Below are positions 52,896 through 63,592 of a stretch of DNA of 64,000 nucleotides, one piece after another (positions within the stretch are counted from its first letter, which is position 1; each line of letters opens with the position of its first letter). The DNA lies in the NCBI RefSeq assembly GCF_031143425.1, contig NC_090437.1, forward strand, positions 1,181,198,863 through 1,181,262,862, in the 5' to 3' direction. The stretch is from Pleurodeles waltl (taxonomy: Eukaryota; Chordata; Amphibia; Caudata; Salamandridae). The translations under genes were made by a program, and so were the position numbers. A model generated the notes under the pieces. That model made no database searches. It had not been told where the DNA came from and worked only from the letters and a program-made list of their open reading frames with translations.

Positions 52896-55564
52896 ATGGC
52901 TACAGTGTCTGGGGAAAAGGCCCCTGCCTTCACTGCGGAGGAGTTGGAGAAACTGGTGGATGGGGTCCTCCCCCAGTACACGCTACTCTATGGTCCTCCA
53001 GACAAACAGGTGAGTAAACTGTGTGCATGGTGGATGGCACATGAATGTATGGAGTGTCGTGGATGGAAGAGACGGGGGCAGAGACCAGCATGTGAGGATG
53101 GTGAGTGCATGTTTTTCTGGGCCAGGGTCGGAGGTTTGTGGCAATGAGTAAGAAGAACCAGACAGGGGAGTAACATCCATTCTTACTTCACTATTCCTCT
53201 AAGTCAGCGCCCACCAGAAGGAGGGGATTTGGCATGCCATCACCAAGGAAGTGCAGACCCGGGGGGTCTACCATAAACGGAGCACCCACTGCCGCAAAAT
53301 GTGGGAGGACCTGCGCCCCTGGACCAAGAAGACGGCGAAGGCCCAGCTGGGGATGGCCTCCCAACGTGGAAGGGGTGCCCGTCGCACCATGACCACCCTG
53401 ATGTACCGGATCCTGGCGGTGGCATATCCTGAGTTGAATGGGCGCTTGAGGGTATCACAGCAGCCACAAGGGGTTGAGTACAGTCTCATTCAGCTGACTC
53501 TGCGCGCTTCATGAGGTTCCCGTAGGTCAGGGCAGACGCGCCAAGGTAGATCCATTGTTTTGCAGGCTCACTGCCACTTCAACCCCAAAAGTGGTAGTGG
53601 CCCTCTACACCTAGTCAGGCTCCTGTGGGTTCCAGCTGTGCATCAAATGGGTCTAGGCACAGTCCCCCAGGGGCATGTGCTTTTCCCCTGAACTGTTAGT
53701 GCCTAGGCTAGTGCCTAGGGCTGCTCCCTGTGTTTGTCACCCTGTCCTTGTGTGCATTAGCATCCTCTGGCGTAGAAGCATTGGCACTGGAGCAGGAGAG
53801 AGCTGCAACCCACATGGCCCTGGAGGGTGAATTTATGGAGTCTGAAGGCACCAGTGGGACGGAGGGCGAGGGGAGCTCCATGACGGGGATAGGAGCAGAC
53901 ACCAGCGACAGCGACTCCTCCTCTGGTGGGAGATCCCTTGCGGTGGCGGGCACCTCTGTGCCCACCGCATCAACAGGCACTGCCACCATCCCCCCTATCA
54001 GCACGGCCCTCCCAGCAGCCCCTCAGCGTGTTCCCCGAGCTCGCTCACCCAGGAGGGTGGACATTTCCTTCGCCCCAGCAACTCACGCCCTGCCCCAGTC
54101 ATTCCTGCTGCCCTCAGTGAGGAGGCTATTGACCTCCTGAGATCCCTCACTGTTGGACAATCAACCATTTTGAATGCCATCCAGGGTGTCGAGATGCATT
54201 TGCAGCAAACAAATGCATACCTGGAGGGCATTCATTCTGGCATGGCAGCCCATCAGAGAGCATTTCAGGCTCTGGCCTCAGCACTGATGGCAGCCATTGT
54301 CTCTGTGTCCAGCCTCCCCCCTCGAACTTCCACTACCCAGACCCAATCCCCTGTACCTCAGCCTATCCCAAGCACACCATCAGACCAGCATGCACACTCA
54401 TCAACACAGAAGAGTGGACATGGCAAACATAAGCACCACACATCCCACATGCACTTGCACAAGCACTAGACCCATGCAGACACACCATCATCCACTGCCT
54501 CCACTGTGTCCCCCTCCTCCACATCCTTCTCCTCCCTCCCAGTCTCGTCTCCATTCACACCTGCATGCACTACATCCTCAGCTACTACCTCCATCCCCAG
54601 CACGCCCATCACCACACACCGCTCATGTGCACTCTCCACCCCCACTACCATGCACATGTCCCCTGTCCTCTCCCAGTGTGTCTGTGAGCCCTCCTCCAAA
54701 AATTACACAAACGAAGGCACACAGCCACTCAACAGCCATCCACCTCACAATAGAATCCGGCCCATGCACCTTCACCCAAATTCAGCAGATGTACACCTCC
54801 TACAACTACTACTTCTTCCTCCACTCCCAAACCCACTCCATCTTCCCGTCCCAGTGTGTCTAAGAAACTTTTCCTGGCTAACATTGACCTCTTCCCTACA
54901 CCTACCCCCCATCCTTCCCCTACGGCCAGGATGTCCAGATCCCAGCCCAGCACCTCAGCCACCAAATCCTCCAGCACTGTGGCCCCTGCAAGTTCTGTAA
55001 CCCATCAGGGCTGCCAGTGTGCCACCTAGCAAGGCCAAGGATCAGCCCATTCCGCCACCTGCTATGGTCAAGAATGGGCCCACATGCCATAGAGCAAAGC
55101 CGCACCAACCAGCCAGCAAGGCCTCCTCCAAGCCAAAAGGGGACAGTGCCAAGGGCCCAGCAGCGACATCCAAGGTGGGGAAGGTACACAAGGCTAAGGG
55201 GAAGTCAGCACAGGGCATGGACCCTCCGACTGAGGGACTGGTGTCACCCCTTCTGGCAAACAGAACAGCAACCTGTACGGCGGTGGACACCGCCACCTGC
55301 ACGTTTGCTGCCTCAGCAACAGCCCCCAGCATCATCCCCAGTGGGTAGCCATCTGAGGCTGCAGGAGACGTCTTGCTGTCTCCCTCCACAGGTGTTGACA
55401 CATGCACCACCGGCAGCATCTCCGCCACAGACACCGCCGCAACCCCTGCCACCAGCCCCGCGACGTGCACAGACAGTGCCACCACAGCCGACATGGACAG
55501 CATTCCCAGCGGACAGCCGTCCAAGGCTGCAGGGGACGTCCTCGACCCTGCACAGCGTACATGA
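52896..55564 (+). pseudogene. Second Myb/SANT-like gene (Myb-B), copy B
   Basis: Exon 1 (52,896-53,009) starts MATVSGEKAPAFTAEELEKL, an N-terminal Myb-like helix, and ends at CAG|GTGAGT. Exon 2 (about 53,208-53,473) contains HQKEGIWHAITKEV, HCRKMWEDLRPWTKK and SQRGRGARRT, completing a trihelix-type domain. The splice phase is off by one base in this copy. Exon 3 follows a TGTGTGCATTAG acceptor at 53,760 with an acidic Ser/Thr region (TSDSDSSSGG). An amphipathic region near 54,170-54,290 (VEMHLQQTNAYLEGIHSG) comes next, then a His/Pro/Thr-rich part and a Lys-rich segment at 55,020-55,210 (KPKGDSAKGP). The tail is Thr/Ala-rich with a repeated PSG-PS-AAGDVL motif. In the first repeat a TAG at 55,347 stands where the second has CAG. 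Further stops lie near 54,470 and 55,000. Confidence 0.8.
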
Positions 55565-55726
55565 GGCACCACACCCAGCACTGTTAGTACCAGCAGGCGA
55601 CAGGCAAAGTCGCAGCAGGGTGGAGTGTATCTCTGATTCCATGGAGTATCATGCTACATGTTCCCAGGCAATCTCTTGGCATGCACACCCAGGTGAGGGA
55701 ATGGGACCTGACACACAGTATGTGTA

Positions 55727-56230
55727 GCACTCTAGGGACAAAGCCTCCTCCAGAACCAGTGGAGGAAAGCATCCACTACCCCAGTCCTTGGCAGGATGAA
55801 GCACTCTGGGCACAAAGCCCCCTCCAGAAACAGTGGAGAAAAGCATCCACTACCCCAGTCCTTGGCAGGATGAAGCACTTTGGGCACAAAGCCCCCACCA
55901 GAACCAGTGGAGAAAAGAATCCACTACCCAGTCCTTGGCAGCATGAAGCACTCTGGGCACAAAACCCCCTCCAGAACCAGTGGAGAAAAGCATCCACTAG
56001 CCCAGTCCTTGGCAGCATGAAGCACTCTGGACACAAAGCCCCCTCCAGAACCAGTGGAGAAGAGCATCCACTACCCCAGTCCTTGGCAGGATGAAGCACT
56101 ATGAGCACAAAGCCTATTCCAGAACCAGTGGAGAAAAGCATCCACTACCCCAGTCCTTGGCAGGATGAAGCACACTGGTCACAAAGCCCACTCCAGAACC
56201 AGTCGAAAACCGGCACCCACTAGAGAGTCT
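55727..56230. repeat. 74-bp minisatellite inside Harbinger B
   Basis: Seven units start at GCACTNTGGGCACAAAG-like sequence: 55,727, 55,801, 55,875, 55,948, 56,022, 56,096 and 56,170. Spacing is 74 bases (once 73). A unit contains CCTCCAGAACCAGTGGAGAA and CCAGTCCTTGGCAG. Since 74 is not a multiple of three, the open frames across it are not coding. Confidence 0.93.
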
Positions 56231-56560
56231 GTGGCTTTGTACTCCCAGGACCAAGCAGTGGGCAAACCACCCACTTGAGAGACTGTGGCTTTGCACTCCC
56301 CAGGACCAAGAGTGGGCGAACCACCCACTTGAGAGACTTGAGAGACTGTGGCTTTGCACTCCCCAGGATAAAGCAGTGGGCAACCCACCCACTTGAGAGA
56401 CTGTGGCTTTGCACTCCCGAGGATAAAGCAGTGGGCAAACCACCCATTTGAGAGACTTGAGAGATTGTGGCTTTGCATTCCCCAGGATAAAGCAGTGGGC
56501 AAACCACCCACTTGAGAGACTTGAGAGACTGTGACTTTACACTCCCCAGGACCAATCAGT
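56231..56560. repeat. 54/63-bp minisatellite inside Harbinger B
   Basis: A second, unrelated array follows directly. GTGGCTTTG-type starts lie at 56,231, 56,285, 56,348, 56,403, 56,467 and 56,531. Spacings of 54-55 and 63-64 reflect presence or absence of an extra GAGAGACTT block. A unit contains CACTCCCCAGGA and CAGTGGGCAAACCACCCACT. Confidence 0.9.
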
Positions 56561-57419
56561 GGGCATGGAGCCCCCTCGTGGAGCAGTGGCGTCGTCCCTT
56601 CATCGGGCTGAGGTCTCCCCTCCTCCCCTTCCCCCTGAGGTGCCTGTTTATTTTCAAGCTGATGCCCCAGCGATGTTCTCTCCGTTTAGAGTCAGGTATC
56701 ATGTGTGGGCTTCGCCCATGCATTTTGGGACCACTGGTCCACGGACAATGATTGGAACACTATCTGGACTTGTGTAGTTACTGTACATATTTGAATATAA
56801 TGATCAGTTACAGAGCTGTTTCCATATCTTATTTTTCAATGATTACACTTGTTACAATCATTTCATTTTGTACTTGCGTTCTTCCAGGGGGTGACGGGGT
56901 GTAAATGTAATGTTGATGCATGTATCTGTGTGTATGTTGTAGGTGAGGGTGGGGTGGGGGTGTTGCGTGTTGCGTGTGTGTGTCAATCTCTCTTTCCTAC
57001 CCCCTCCCCTGTGTGCTAGGTGCAGTACTCACCGTGGTCATCGCCGCCGTCTTTGCTGCTCCTGGTAGAAGAGGAGGTAAACCAACATTGGTAGCACCTG
57101 AAGTTCGGGTTCCATGGCATCCTGGTTCCTCGTTGGGTGTTGAGAGGTGAGTGGTTTCCATTCCATGCTTTTGATGGCATTGGTACCGCCTCGGAAAAGG
57201 TGGCGGGTTGGTGCCTTGTAATACAGTGGACGGTACATTGTCTTCCGCCTGTCTTTTGGCGGTTACCGCCGTGGTGTTTGTTTCTGCCCCCGTGGTAGTC
57301 GGAGTGTTAAAGTGGCTGTCTGTGTTGGCGGTTTCCGCCATGGTCGTGATTCCCGCCATATGTTTTCCCACCGTATTACCGCCGCTTTAACACCGACCGC
57401 CAGGGTTGTAATGAGGGCC
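56561..57419. other. Right subterminal region of Harbinger B
   Basis: No gene is seen. The first half is AT-rich with a GT-rich stretch near 56,930-56,980. The last roughly 400 bases alternate GGCGG and CCGCC motifs (GGCGGTTTCCGCC, TACCGCCGC) up to the terminus, probably transposase or Myb binding sequence. Confidence 0.5.
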
Positions 57420-57422
57420 TTA
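57420..57422. repeat. Harbinger B target duplication TTA, right
   Basis: Matches TTA at 48,755-48,757. Confidence 0.88.
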
Positions 57423-57599
57423 ATTTGAACTATGCATTGCAATTAATGCTCTTTGATTTTATTCTCATTTCTCAACCCCATAGATGGACCAACTCAGTCT
57501 TCCTTTTTTGCAGAGTATAGATGCATACTGGTACTACACATCACTGTAAAATAGTTTGGGACTGTAGAACTACATAAAGAATGTCACAGAAAACACTAA

Positions 57600-58318
57600 G
57601 GGCCAGATGTAGGAACCAGTTTGCGACTCGCAAACAGCAAAAATTGCCGTTTGTGAGTCGCAAACCGGAGTTTCCTATGCAGAAATGCATTTTGTGAGTC
57701 AGGACCGACTCGCAAAGTGCATTTCTGACTCGCAAATAGGAAGGGGTGTTCCCTTCCTATTTGCGACTCGCAGTGGTATGCAATTCCATTTGCGACCGCG
57801 TATGCGGTTGCAAATGGAGTCGCAGTTACCATCCACTTGAAGTGGATGGTAACCCACTCGCAAATTGGAAGGGGTCCCCATGGGACCCCTTCCCCTTTGT
57901 GAATGGACCCCAAAATATTTTTTCAGGGCAGTTAGTGGTCCAAGGGACCACTACCTGCCCTGAAAAAATTCTGAAATAAAAGGTTTTGGATTTTTTTTTA
58001 AGTGCAGCTCGTTTTCCTTTAAGGAAAACGGGCTACACTTGAAAAAAAAAAAAACTGCTTTATTTACAAGCAGTCACGGACATGGAGGTCTGCTGACTAC
58101 AGCAGGCCTCCATGTCAGTGAGTGCCCTGAGTCGCTATGGGGCCGCAATTTGCGACCCACCTCATTAATATTAATGAGGTGGGTCTTTGCGACCCCATAG
58201 CGACTCGCAGACGGTGTCTGAGACACCGTTCTGCATAGCAAATTGCGAGTTGCAATTTGCGAGTCGCTCGGACTCGCAAATTGCAAGTCGCAATTTGCTT
58301 TGTACCTACATCTGGCCC
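57600..58318. mobile_element. Multi-hairpin foldback element (719 bp)
   Basis: The ends are GGGCCAGATGTAGG and its complement, flanked by TAA on both sides (57,597-57,599 and 58,319-58,321), as for Harbinger-type MITEs. It has no gene. The interior is a string of near-perfect hairpins at about 57,680-57,729, 57,727-57,769, 57,786-57,817, 57,825-57,853, 57,867-57,893, 57,918-57,967, 57,991-58,052, 58,079-58,116, 58,135-58,200, 58,211-58,229 and 58,238-58,298. The motif GACTCGCAAAT or its complement recurs through the outer parts. Confidence 0.93.
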
Positions 58319-58571
58319 TAACTCACTGATATCACTAATTCATTATGACAGGAAGACAGGGGAGTCTGCAATTCAAGGGCTTGTTATATTCAGCCAAAGT
58401 GAGTGTCTACGAGTATGATGATGTACCACCGAGCACCTGCCTAACTTTAACTGAATCACATAATAAATAATACTCTTAATGTAAGCTAAATATAACTAAT
58501 CTCTGAAAGTGAGCAGTGTGCTAATCGGAAAAAAAAGTTAGCATTGTTGAACACAAATACAAATAATATAG

Positions 58572-58868
58572 TTACTACTCATTGAGCCCCGGAATCTCCG
58601 TGCCTAGTATGTCAAGCAAGTGCTGCTTGCAGTCGATGACATCCACCCAGCAGTGCGTCAGCTGCTGGGTGCCGATGGGGTGGGGATGCACATAGAAAAC
58701 CAGTGCTGCCACCTCCTCCTCACAAAAGATGGGCCAGGGATGCACCCCTTGGCAGTGCTACATTCAACAAGCTAGACAGCTGCTGCTGGTTGCCCGGGGG
58801 GGCCTGTCATTTCTGTTCCCATGTTCGACGGCGCTGCCCTGCTGTGCCATGGTGCTGGGTGGTGGGTT
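58572..58868 (-). pseudogene. Possible Myb-like gene 5' exon, broken
   Basis: On the minus strand an ATG in good context (GCACCATGG, near 58,850) starts MAQQGSAVEHGN, which soon stops. A second register gives IFCEEEVAALVFYVHPH, faintly like the first helix of the Myb-B protein, then THCWVDVIDCKQHLLDIL before a stop at the GAGTAG near 58,578. It could be a decayed exon of another transposon DNA-binding gene. Evidence is weak. Confidence 0.3.
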
Positions 58869-58869
58869 A

Positions 58870-59319
58870 AAGTAAAGAAGCATGAGAAGGAGGAAGGAAG
58901 GAAGAAATAACTAAGGAAGTAAAGAGCAACTAAACAAAAATACAAAAAATCACTAAAAGCATGACAAAAATGAAAAAAATGTAAAAATGCACAGGCACAA
59001 AAAGACACCCTACTTGAATAAATTAAAATGAGTGGTGGGGGGTAAGAGGTGGAGGATTGAAAAGATTATTAAGGGATAAAAAAATAGGCACACCACCATA
59101 AACAGAGTGAAAAACAAGATGGGAATACCTATGTGAACCATGTGGTCCTGCATGTGAGCAATTTTGAACGCAAGTACGTACTTCGCATAGTGTTTGACCG
59201 AAAACACAATGTGAATGGGTGCAACAAGGAACTCTACTCACCTGCAGAACTCTGTGTAGCGCAGGGGAGTTTTTTTGCCACTCCACAGAGTTTCGCAAAG
59301 GGGACCCCAAGCATTCCTC
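58870..59319. other. Unassigned
   Basis: Purine-rich on the plus strand. No gene, terminal repeat or RNA gene is recognised. Confidence 0.35.
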
Positions 59320-59490
59320 CCAAGCCTACTTTTGGCAAAGGCTTGCATGTACTTTTGGTTCTCCATGCCTCCTTGCTTGCTCTTATTGTTTGTAGGACGA
59401 TGTGGCCAGCAGCCATTTTGCCATCTAGCCAGTGTCCCTCGTTGTTCGCTGTTGGTGTTTGATTTTTCCATAGGCTTGCATGGATGTGAT
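59320..59490. repeat. Isolated units of the ~100-bp satellite
   Basis: Contains GGCAAAGGCTTGCATGTAC, TTCTCCATGCCTCCTTGC and GATGTGGCCAGCAGCCATTTTGC-like sequence, followed by a second partial unit ending CCATAGGCTTGCATGG. It is the same family as 10,541-11,462. Confidence 0.75.
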
Positions 59491-60320
59491 ATTAGTTTAA
59501 TATTATGCTTGAGTATCATTGTAGTATATGAATATTATGAATATGATTATGATGAACATTGTTTTATATTACATTACATGCATTTGTTTGCCTTTTTCAA
59601 TTAAACATTCTTGCCTCACAATAGGTTTCTCATACTCTCACACAAACATCAGCAATTAATTATTGTTTTGAAAAAAAAAATGTATTTACATTTTTTAATT
59701 TCAATTTTCTATCTTAATTTTATATTTTATTTTACTTTTTGAAAATGTTTATTTTTGAATTACTTTAAATTTATTTTTACATGTATTTACATTTTTGTTC
59801 CATTTTCTGTTCTTTCTTTTTTTTGCAGTTTGCTTTGGTCCATCAATCCACCATAAGGGCACAGCTGCACAACAGCATTCATCTTTTTTAGGTTTAATTT
59901 ATTTTCCTCCTGGACACCCTGCTTGCCATAGAGTAGGTGCACTGCAGACACATTATTCATTTTTTATAACGATTATTCCATTCCCCACCGGACCACTTTA
60001 TCTGCCATTGGTGCATACTAACCTTCAATTTTTTAGGGATTATTCTATTTACCCTTGCACCTCCCTGACTTCTGACTACCACAGGTGTCTCCTTTAGAAA
60101 AGATGCAATAAAGCAAAGGGCTAAATCTGTATGTTAAGTTATCCTGATTGAAAATGAAATTTTTGGTATGGCTATGAAGTTTGACTTTAAAATGGTTGGG
60201 TAAATTGTAATTTATTACCTAGGTAGCCAACCACACTAAATTATATTGCCTTTGTCAGTAGTAATTCAAACTGCAACAATGTCACATTTCACTAAATGTT
60301 TTTCTTTTGCTTGTTTGCTT
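59491..60320. other. AT-rich tract, 5' flank of hAT copy 2
   Basis: Low-complexity A/T at 59,560-59,830, then sequence collinear with 24,835-25,290. It is probably the upstream part of the hAT element. No gene is seen. Confidence 0.5.
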
Positions 60321-62200
60321 TCAGGTGCACAGGGGAAGAAGAGACATCACCCAAAGTACTACTAAACAGAAGGCTTGTGCAAAAAAATGAGACATCACAT
60401 CAGTCATCCAATCCCTTCCACTTATGCAGCTTAGTGAGAGCTTTAAGTTGGCACCAGAGGAATTTGCTGCTTAGAATGTGGTCAGTGAGAATAAGCTGCT
60501 TTCCATCACTGGCATGCCAACTACAACCTTTTTTGGGAGACCTGGGTCTGCCGCACCGGCCTCCAGGAAGCAGCACTCCTGCATTAACAGTACCACCCCA
60601 GCCTGAGCCATAGCCCATGTCTGTTAGCGAGGCAGCAACTGCAATCATGGCGATACCAACAAGCACTGACGTTGAATTGTATTTCTCCTTTTCCCAAAGT
60701 TGTACCCAAATGTTTCAGGAAACAGAGCAAAGTGGACGGCAGCCACAGCCGGAAATAATAAATATTCCTGAAGATGGAGCTGAACAGGAGGTTGAGCTTC
60801 ATGCTGAGCAAGAATCTCCTCTTTTAGAATGATTGGCTCCCAGATATCCAGCAAGCAATAAAGAAGGGTACTCCACTATCTTCCCCAAAAACCAATGCTG
60901 ATGATCGCGACATGGAGTCGATCCCAGAAGACTCTGGGAGACACCAGGAGAGGCAAAGGAAAATAAAAGTTCCTGAAAGCCTTAGAATCATGGAAGGGGT
61001 TGATGATGAGGATGACGACGACAAGCCAGTCATTGTGGGAGCTGGCACAAAGGAGTATGACATTACTCCTCCTATTCAACCTTCTCCAAGGGCTGTGACA
61101 CAGGTAGCACCGCCTGCATTTCAGGAAGGCAATTAACAACACACCCGCCTACCTCCAATTTTTCTTCAGGCATTAGAACTGGCCCACTAAGAATGTACTA
61201 CACCCCAGTTTGGGACTTTTTTACACTTAGCAAACAGGAGGAGTACATTGCAGTACATTGCAGAACATGAGTGTTCATCGAAGTAAGCCTGGTTAACGTT
61301 ATGGTACTGGAGGCCAAACAACCCATATAAAAAACATCGTGCAATCCAGTGGGAGGAGCATCTTTAAGAAATTGCTGAACGTGGTGAAGGTGAGGAGCGC
61401 TGGGAAACATAAGCTAAAAGTCTAATCACAGTGGGAGGTCATGAGGAAGAAGAGGGTGACTTCTTCATCCAAAGCAGCCCTGACCCAGCAAGGCACCAGA
61501 ATCACCTGCCTCGGAGACCTCAAAATGGCACAAGACTCAGAGTCATATGGAGACTCCACAGCATACAGTGACTGCCCCAAGACGCACATTGAGTCTACCA
61601 CCACTTATTTTTTTGAAAGTCACCTCCGTCAGTGCCCCAGAAAAGGAGAAAATCCAGACTACTATTGCAGGCATGTTTAGAAAGGGAGGCATACAACCAC
61701 AATCACCTAATGGCACCTTTGTACAATGGGAAGATGCAACAATTTAGCACTGGACTTACTCCCTTTTTCTTTTGTGGAAGGAGTGGGATTTTCAGTATTT
61801 GTGATAGCCATCTGCCCAAAAGGGAAGGTTCCAAGTCAGACCTATTTTACCAGAGTTGCTATTCGAGCGCTGCATCACAATGTGCTGCAATTGGTTGTAC
61901 AAGCTTTGCAGCAAAGTGCTGTTCACAGTATACACCTGATGAAGAGACTTGAAGATTACTTGTGCATCACTGTGCACTGGATCTCTTTTGTGTGGGTAAG
62001 GCAACAGCTATCTACATCTCTTCGCCCTGAGGAATGTTTTAAGAGTGTTCAGTGACATGCAACAGTAGCCATGTTCGCCATGGAGAAACCACATATAGCT
62101 GCAAACATCCTGGACGAATTTAACAGCAAGGTGTCTGAGTGGCTGTGACCCAAAGGTCTCCAAACTGGATTTGTGCCATGAACAAATATATAGTTAAGCA
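60321..62200 (+). pseudogene. hAT-type transposase with BED finger, copy 2
   Basis: This is a second relic of the same hAT family. After an acceptor-like TTGCTTTCAG at 60,324 it shows the acidic region (DDEDDDDKPVIVGAG near 61,020) and a decayed BED region near 61,205-61,400. The transposase N-terminal blocks follow: IAGMF near 61,665, LALDLLPFSFVEGVGF near 61,745, HNVLQLVVQALQQS near 61,880, LCITVHWISFVWV near 61,960 and FNSKVSEWL near 62,120. It ends near 62,200, before the region equivalent to MDNSSNIVKA in copy 1, where a tandem repeat begins. Frameshifts and stops are frequent. The N-terminal half is better preserved than in copy 1. Confidence 0.78.
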
Positions 62201-63292
62201 ACAGAAAAGCATGATGGACAGAGTGCTGAAATTTTTCAAACACTCACCCCCAGTCACAGATCTGGGTTAAATCCATTGTTGTTTTGCTGACCATGTCACC
62301 CCAGTTTAGACACAGCCATGTGAAAATCAAGCTTGATCCTGCTCCATTTGGGAACAGTCCAGCCTGAAGTGCCAGGCCAGGTACTCCATGGGATCAGTTT
62401 GGGGGTGTCACCACTCATCAGCCAGGCTAACTTAAATCCAGTGGCATAGCAAGCAAGGGACCCACATCTGGGCATCACCTAGTCACTTAGGGCATTTTTT
62501 AAAAACACAAAAGGATGATGGACGGAGTGTTCAAACATTTCAAACACTCACCCCCAGTCACAGATCTGGGTTAAATCCATAATCCTTTTGCTCACAATGC
62601 CACGTCCAGTTTGGACCCAGATGTTTCAAATCAGTCCTGACCCAGCTTCTCATGGGAACAGTCCAGCCCGAACTGCCAGGCCTGTCAATAGCCAGACTAG
62701 CTTCAATCTAGTGGCACTGTGAGCAAGGGACCCACATCTGGCATACCATAGCCACAGCTAATTTTAGCAACACAAAAGGATGAAGGATTGAAAGCTGAAA
62801 CTGTTCAAACACTCACCCCCAGTCACAGATCTGAGTTAAGTCCATTGTTCTTTTGCTCAACATGCTGCCCCAGTTTGGACCCAGCCATATACAAATCAGT
62901 CCTAACCCTGCCCCCCCCCCCCAGGGAAACAGTCCAGCCTGAACTACCAGGCCAGGTCCTCTCTGGATTGTAAACAAGCATCCTGGGACCTTTTTCAGGG
63001 TACCACTTCTCATCAGTCAGGCTAGCTTAAATCTAGAGACACAGTTAGCAAGGGACCCCACGTCTGAGCATACCCTAGCCACTTAGGGCAATTTTAGCAA
63101 CACAAACAGACCCAGCAATACGCATATCAGTTTTGACTTTCCTCTCCTTGGGAAGAGTTAAGCCCGAAATGCCAGCCCAGGTCCTCCCTGGACCAGAAAC
63201 AAGCATCATGGGACTAGGCTAGCTTGAACCAAGTGGTACAGAGAGCAACAGACCCACATCTGGGCATATCCTGGCCATTTACAGCACCTTTA
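62201..63292. repeat. ~270-330-bp tandem repeat
   Basis: Four units start at an A-rich box (AACACAAAAGGATGA-type): 62,201, 62,504, 62,769 and 63,099. Each contains CACTCACCCCCAGTCACAGA, TTTGGACCCAG, GGAACAGTCCAGCC and AAGGGACCCACATCTG. The last unit lacks its first third. Spacing varies (303, 265, 330) by internal indels. Confidence 0.85.
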
Positions 63293-63592
63293 GCCCAGAA
63301 CTTTCCTATTGTGTGACACTCCAGTTGATCATGTCTTATTTAAATGAGGCCTGATGTATGCAACTCTGTACATCTGTACATGGACACTTTCATTAGTGTG
63401 GAAATGCAAATCCACACCTGAAGCACAGCTTCTTCTTGCTTAGATATCACTTTGTGTCCTGAAGTCTTTTGTTTCAATTACTCTTCACACTCATGACAAA
63501 CTCGCTATCGGCACCTGTGGCCTCCATGATGCCAGCTTGAATCTCTGCTCGCTCCTCAGATCTGGCAGCCATCGACACTCACTGCATACTAA
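63293..63592. other. Unassigned
   Basis: No gene or repeat is recognised between the tandem repeat and the next element end. Confidence 0.35.

Larger units (their letters stand above)
48758..57419. mobile_element. Complete three-gene PIF/Harbinger transposon (copy B)
   Basis: An 8,662-bp element with matching terminal inverted repeats (GGCCCTCATTACAACCCTGG at the left, its complement at the right) and a TTA duplication. Between them: Myb/SANT-like gene A (plus, 49,356-50,846), HARBI1-type transposase (minus, 51,314-52,715), Myb/SANT-like gene B (plus, 52,896-55,564), and two minisatellites (55,727-56,560). Canonical Harbingers carry one transposase and one Myb-like gene, so the second Myb-like gene is unusual. 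Each gene has stops or a frameshift, so this copy is probably non-autonomous. The first 250 and last 400 bases are rich in CCGCC/GGCGG motifs. Confidence 0.9.

Noticed and set aside
55584..56555. Several open frames of about 110 codons on the minus strand
   Set aside because: They run through minisatellites whose unit length is not a multiple of three. The openness is a by-product of repetition.
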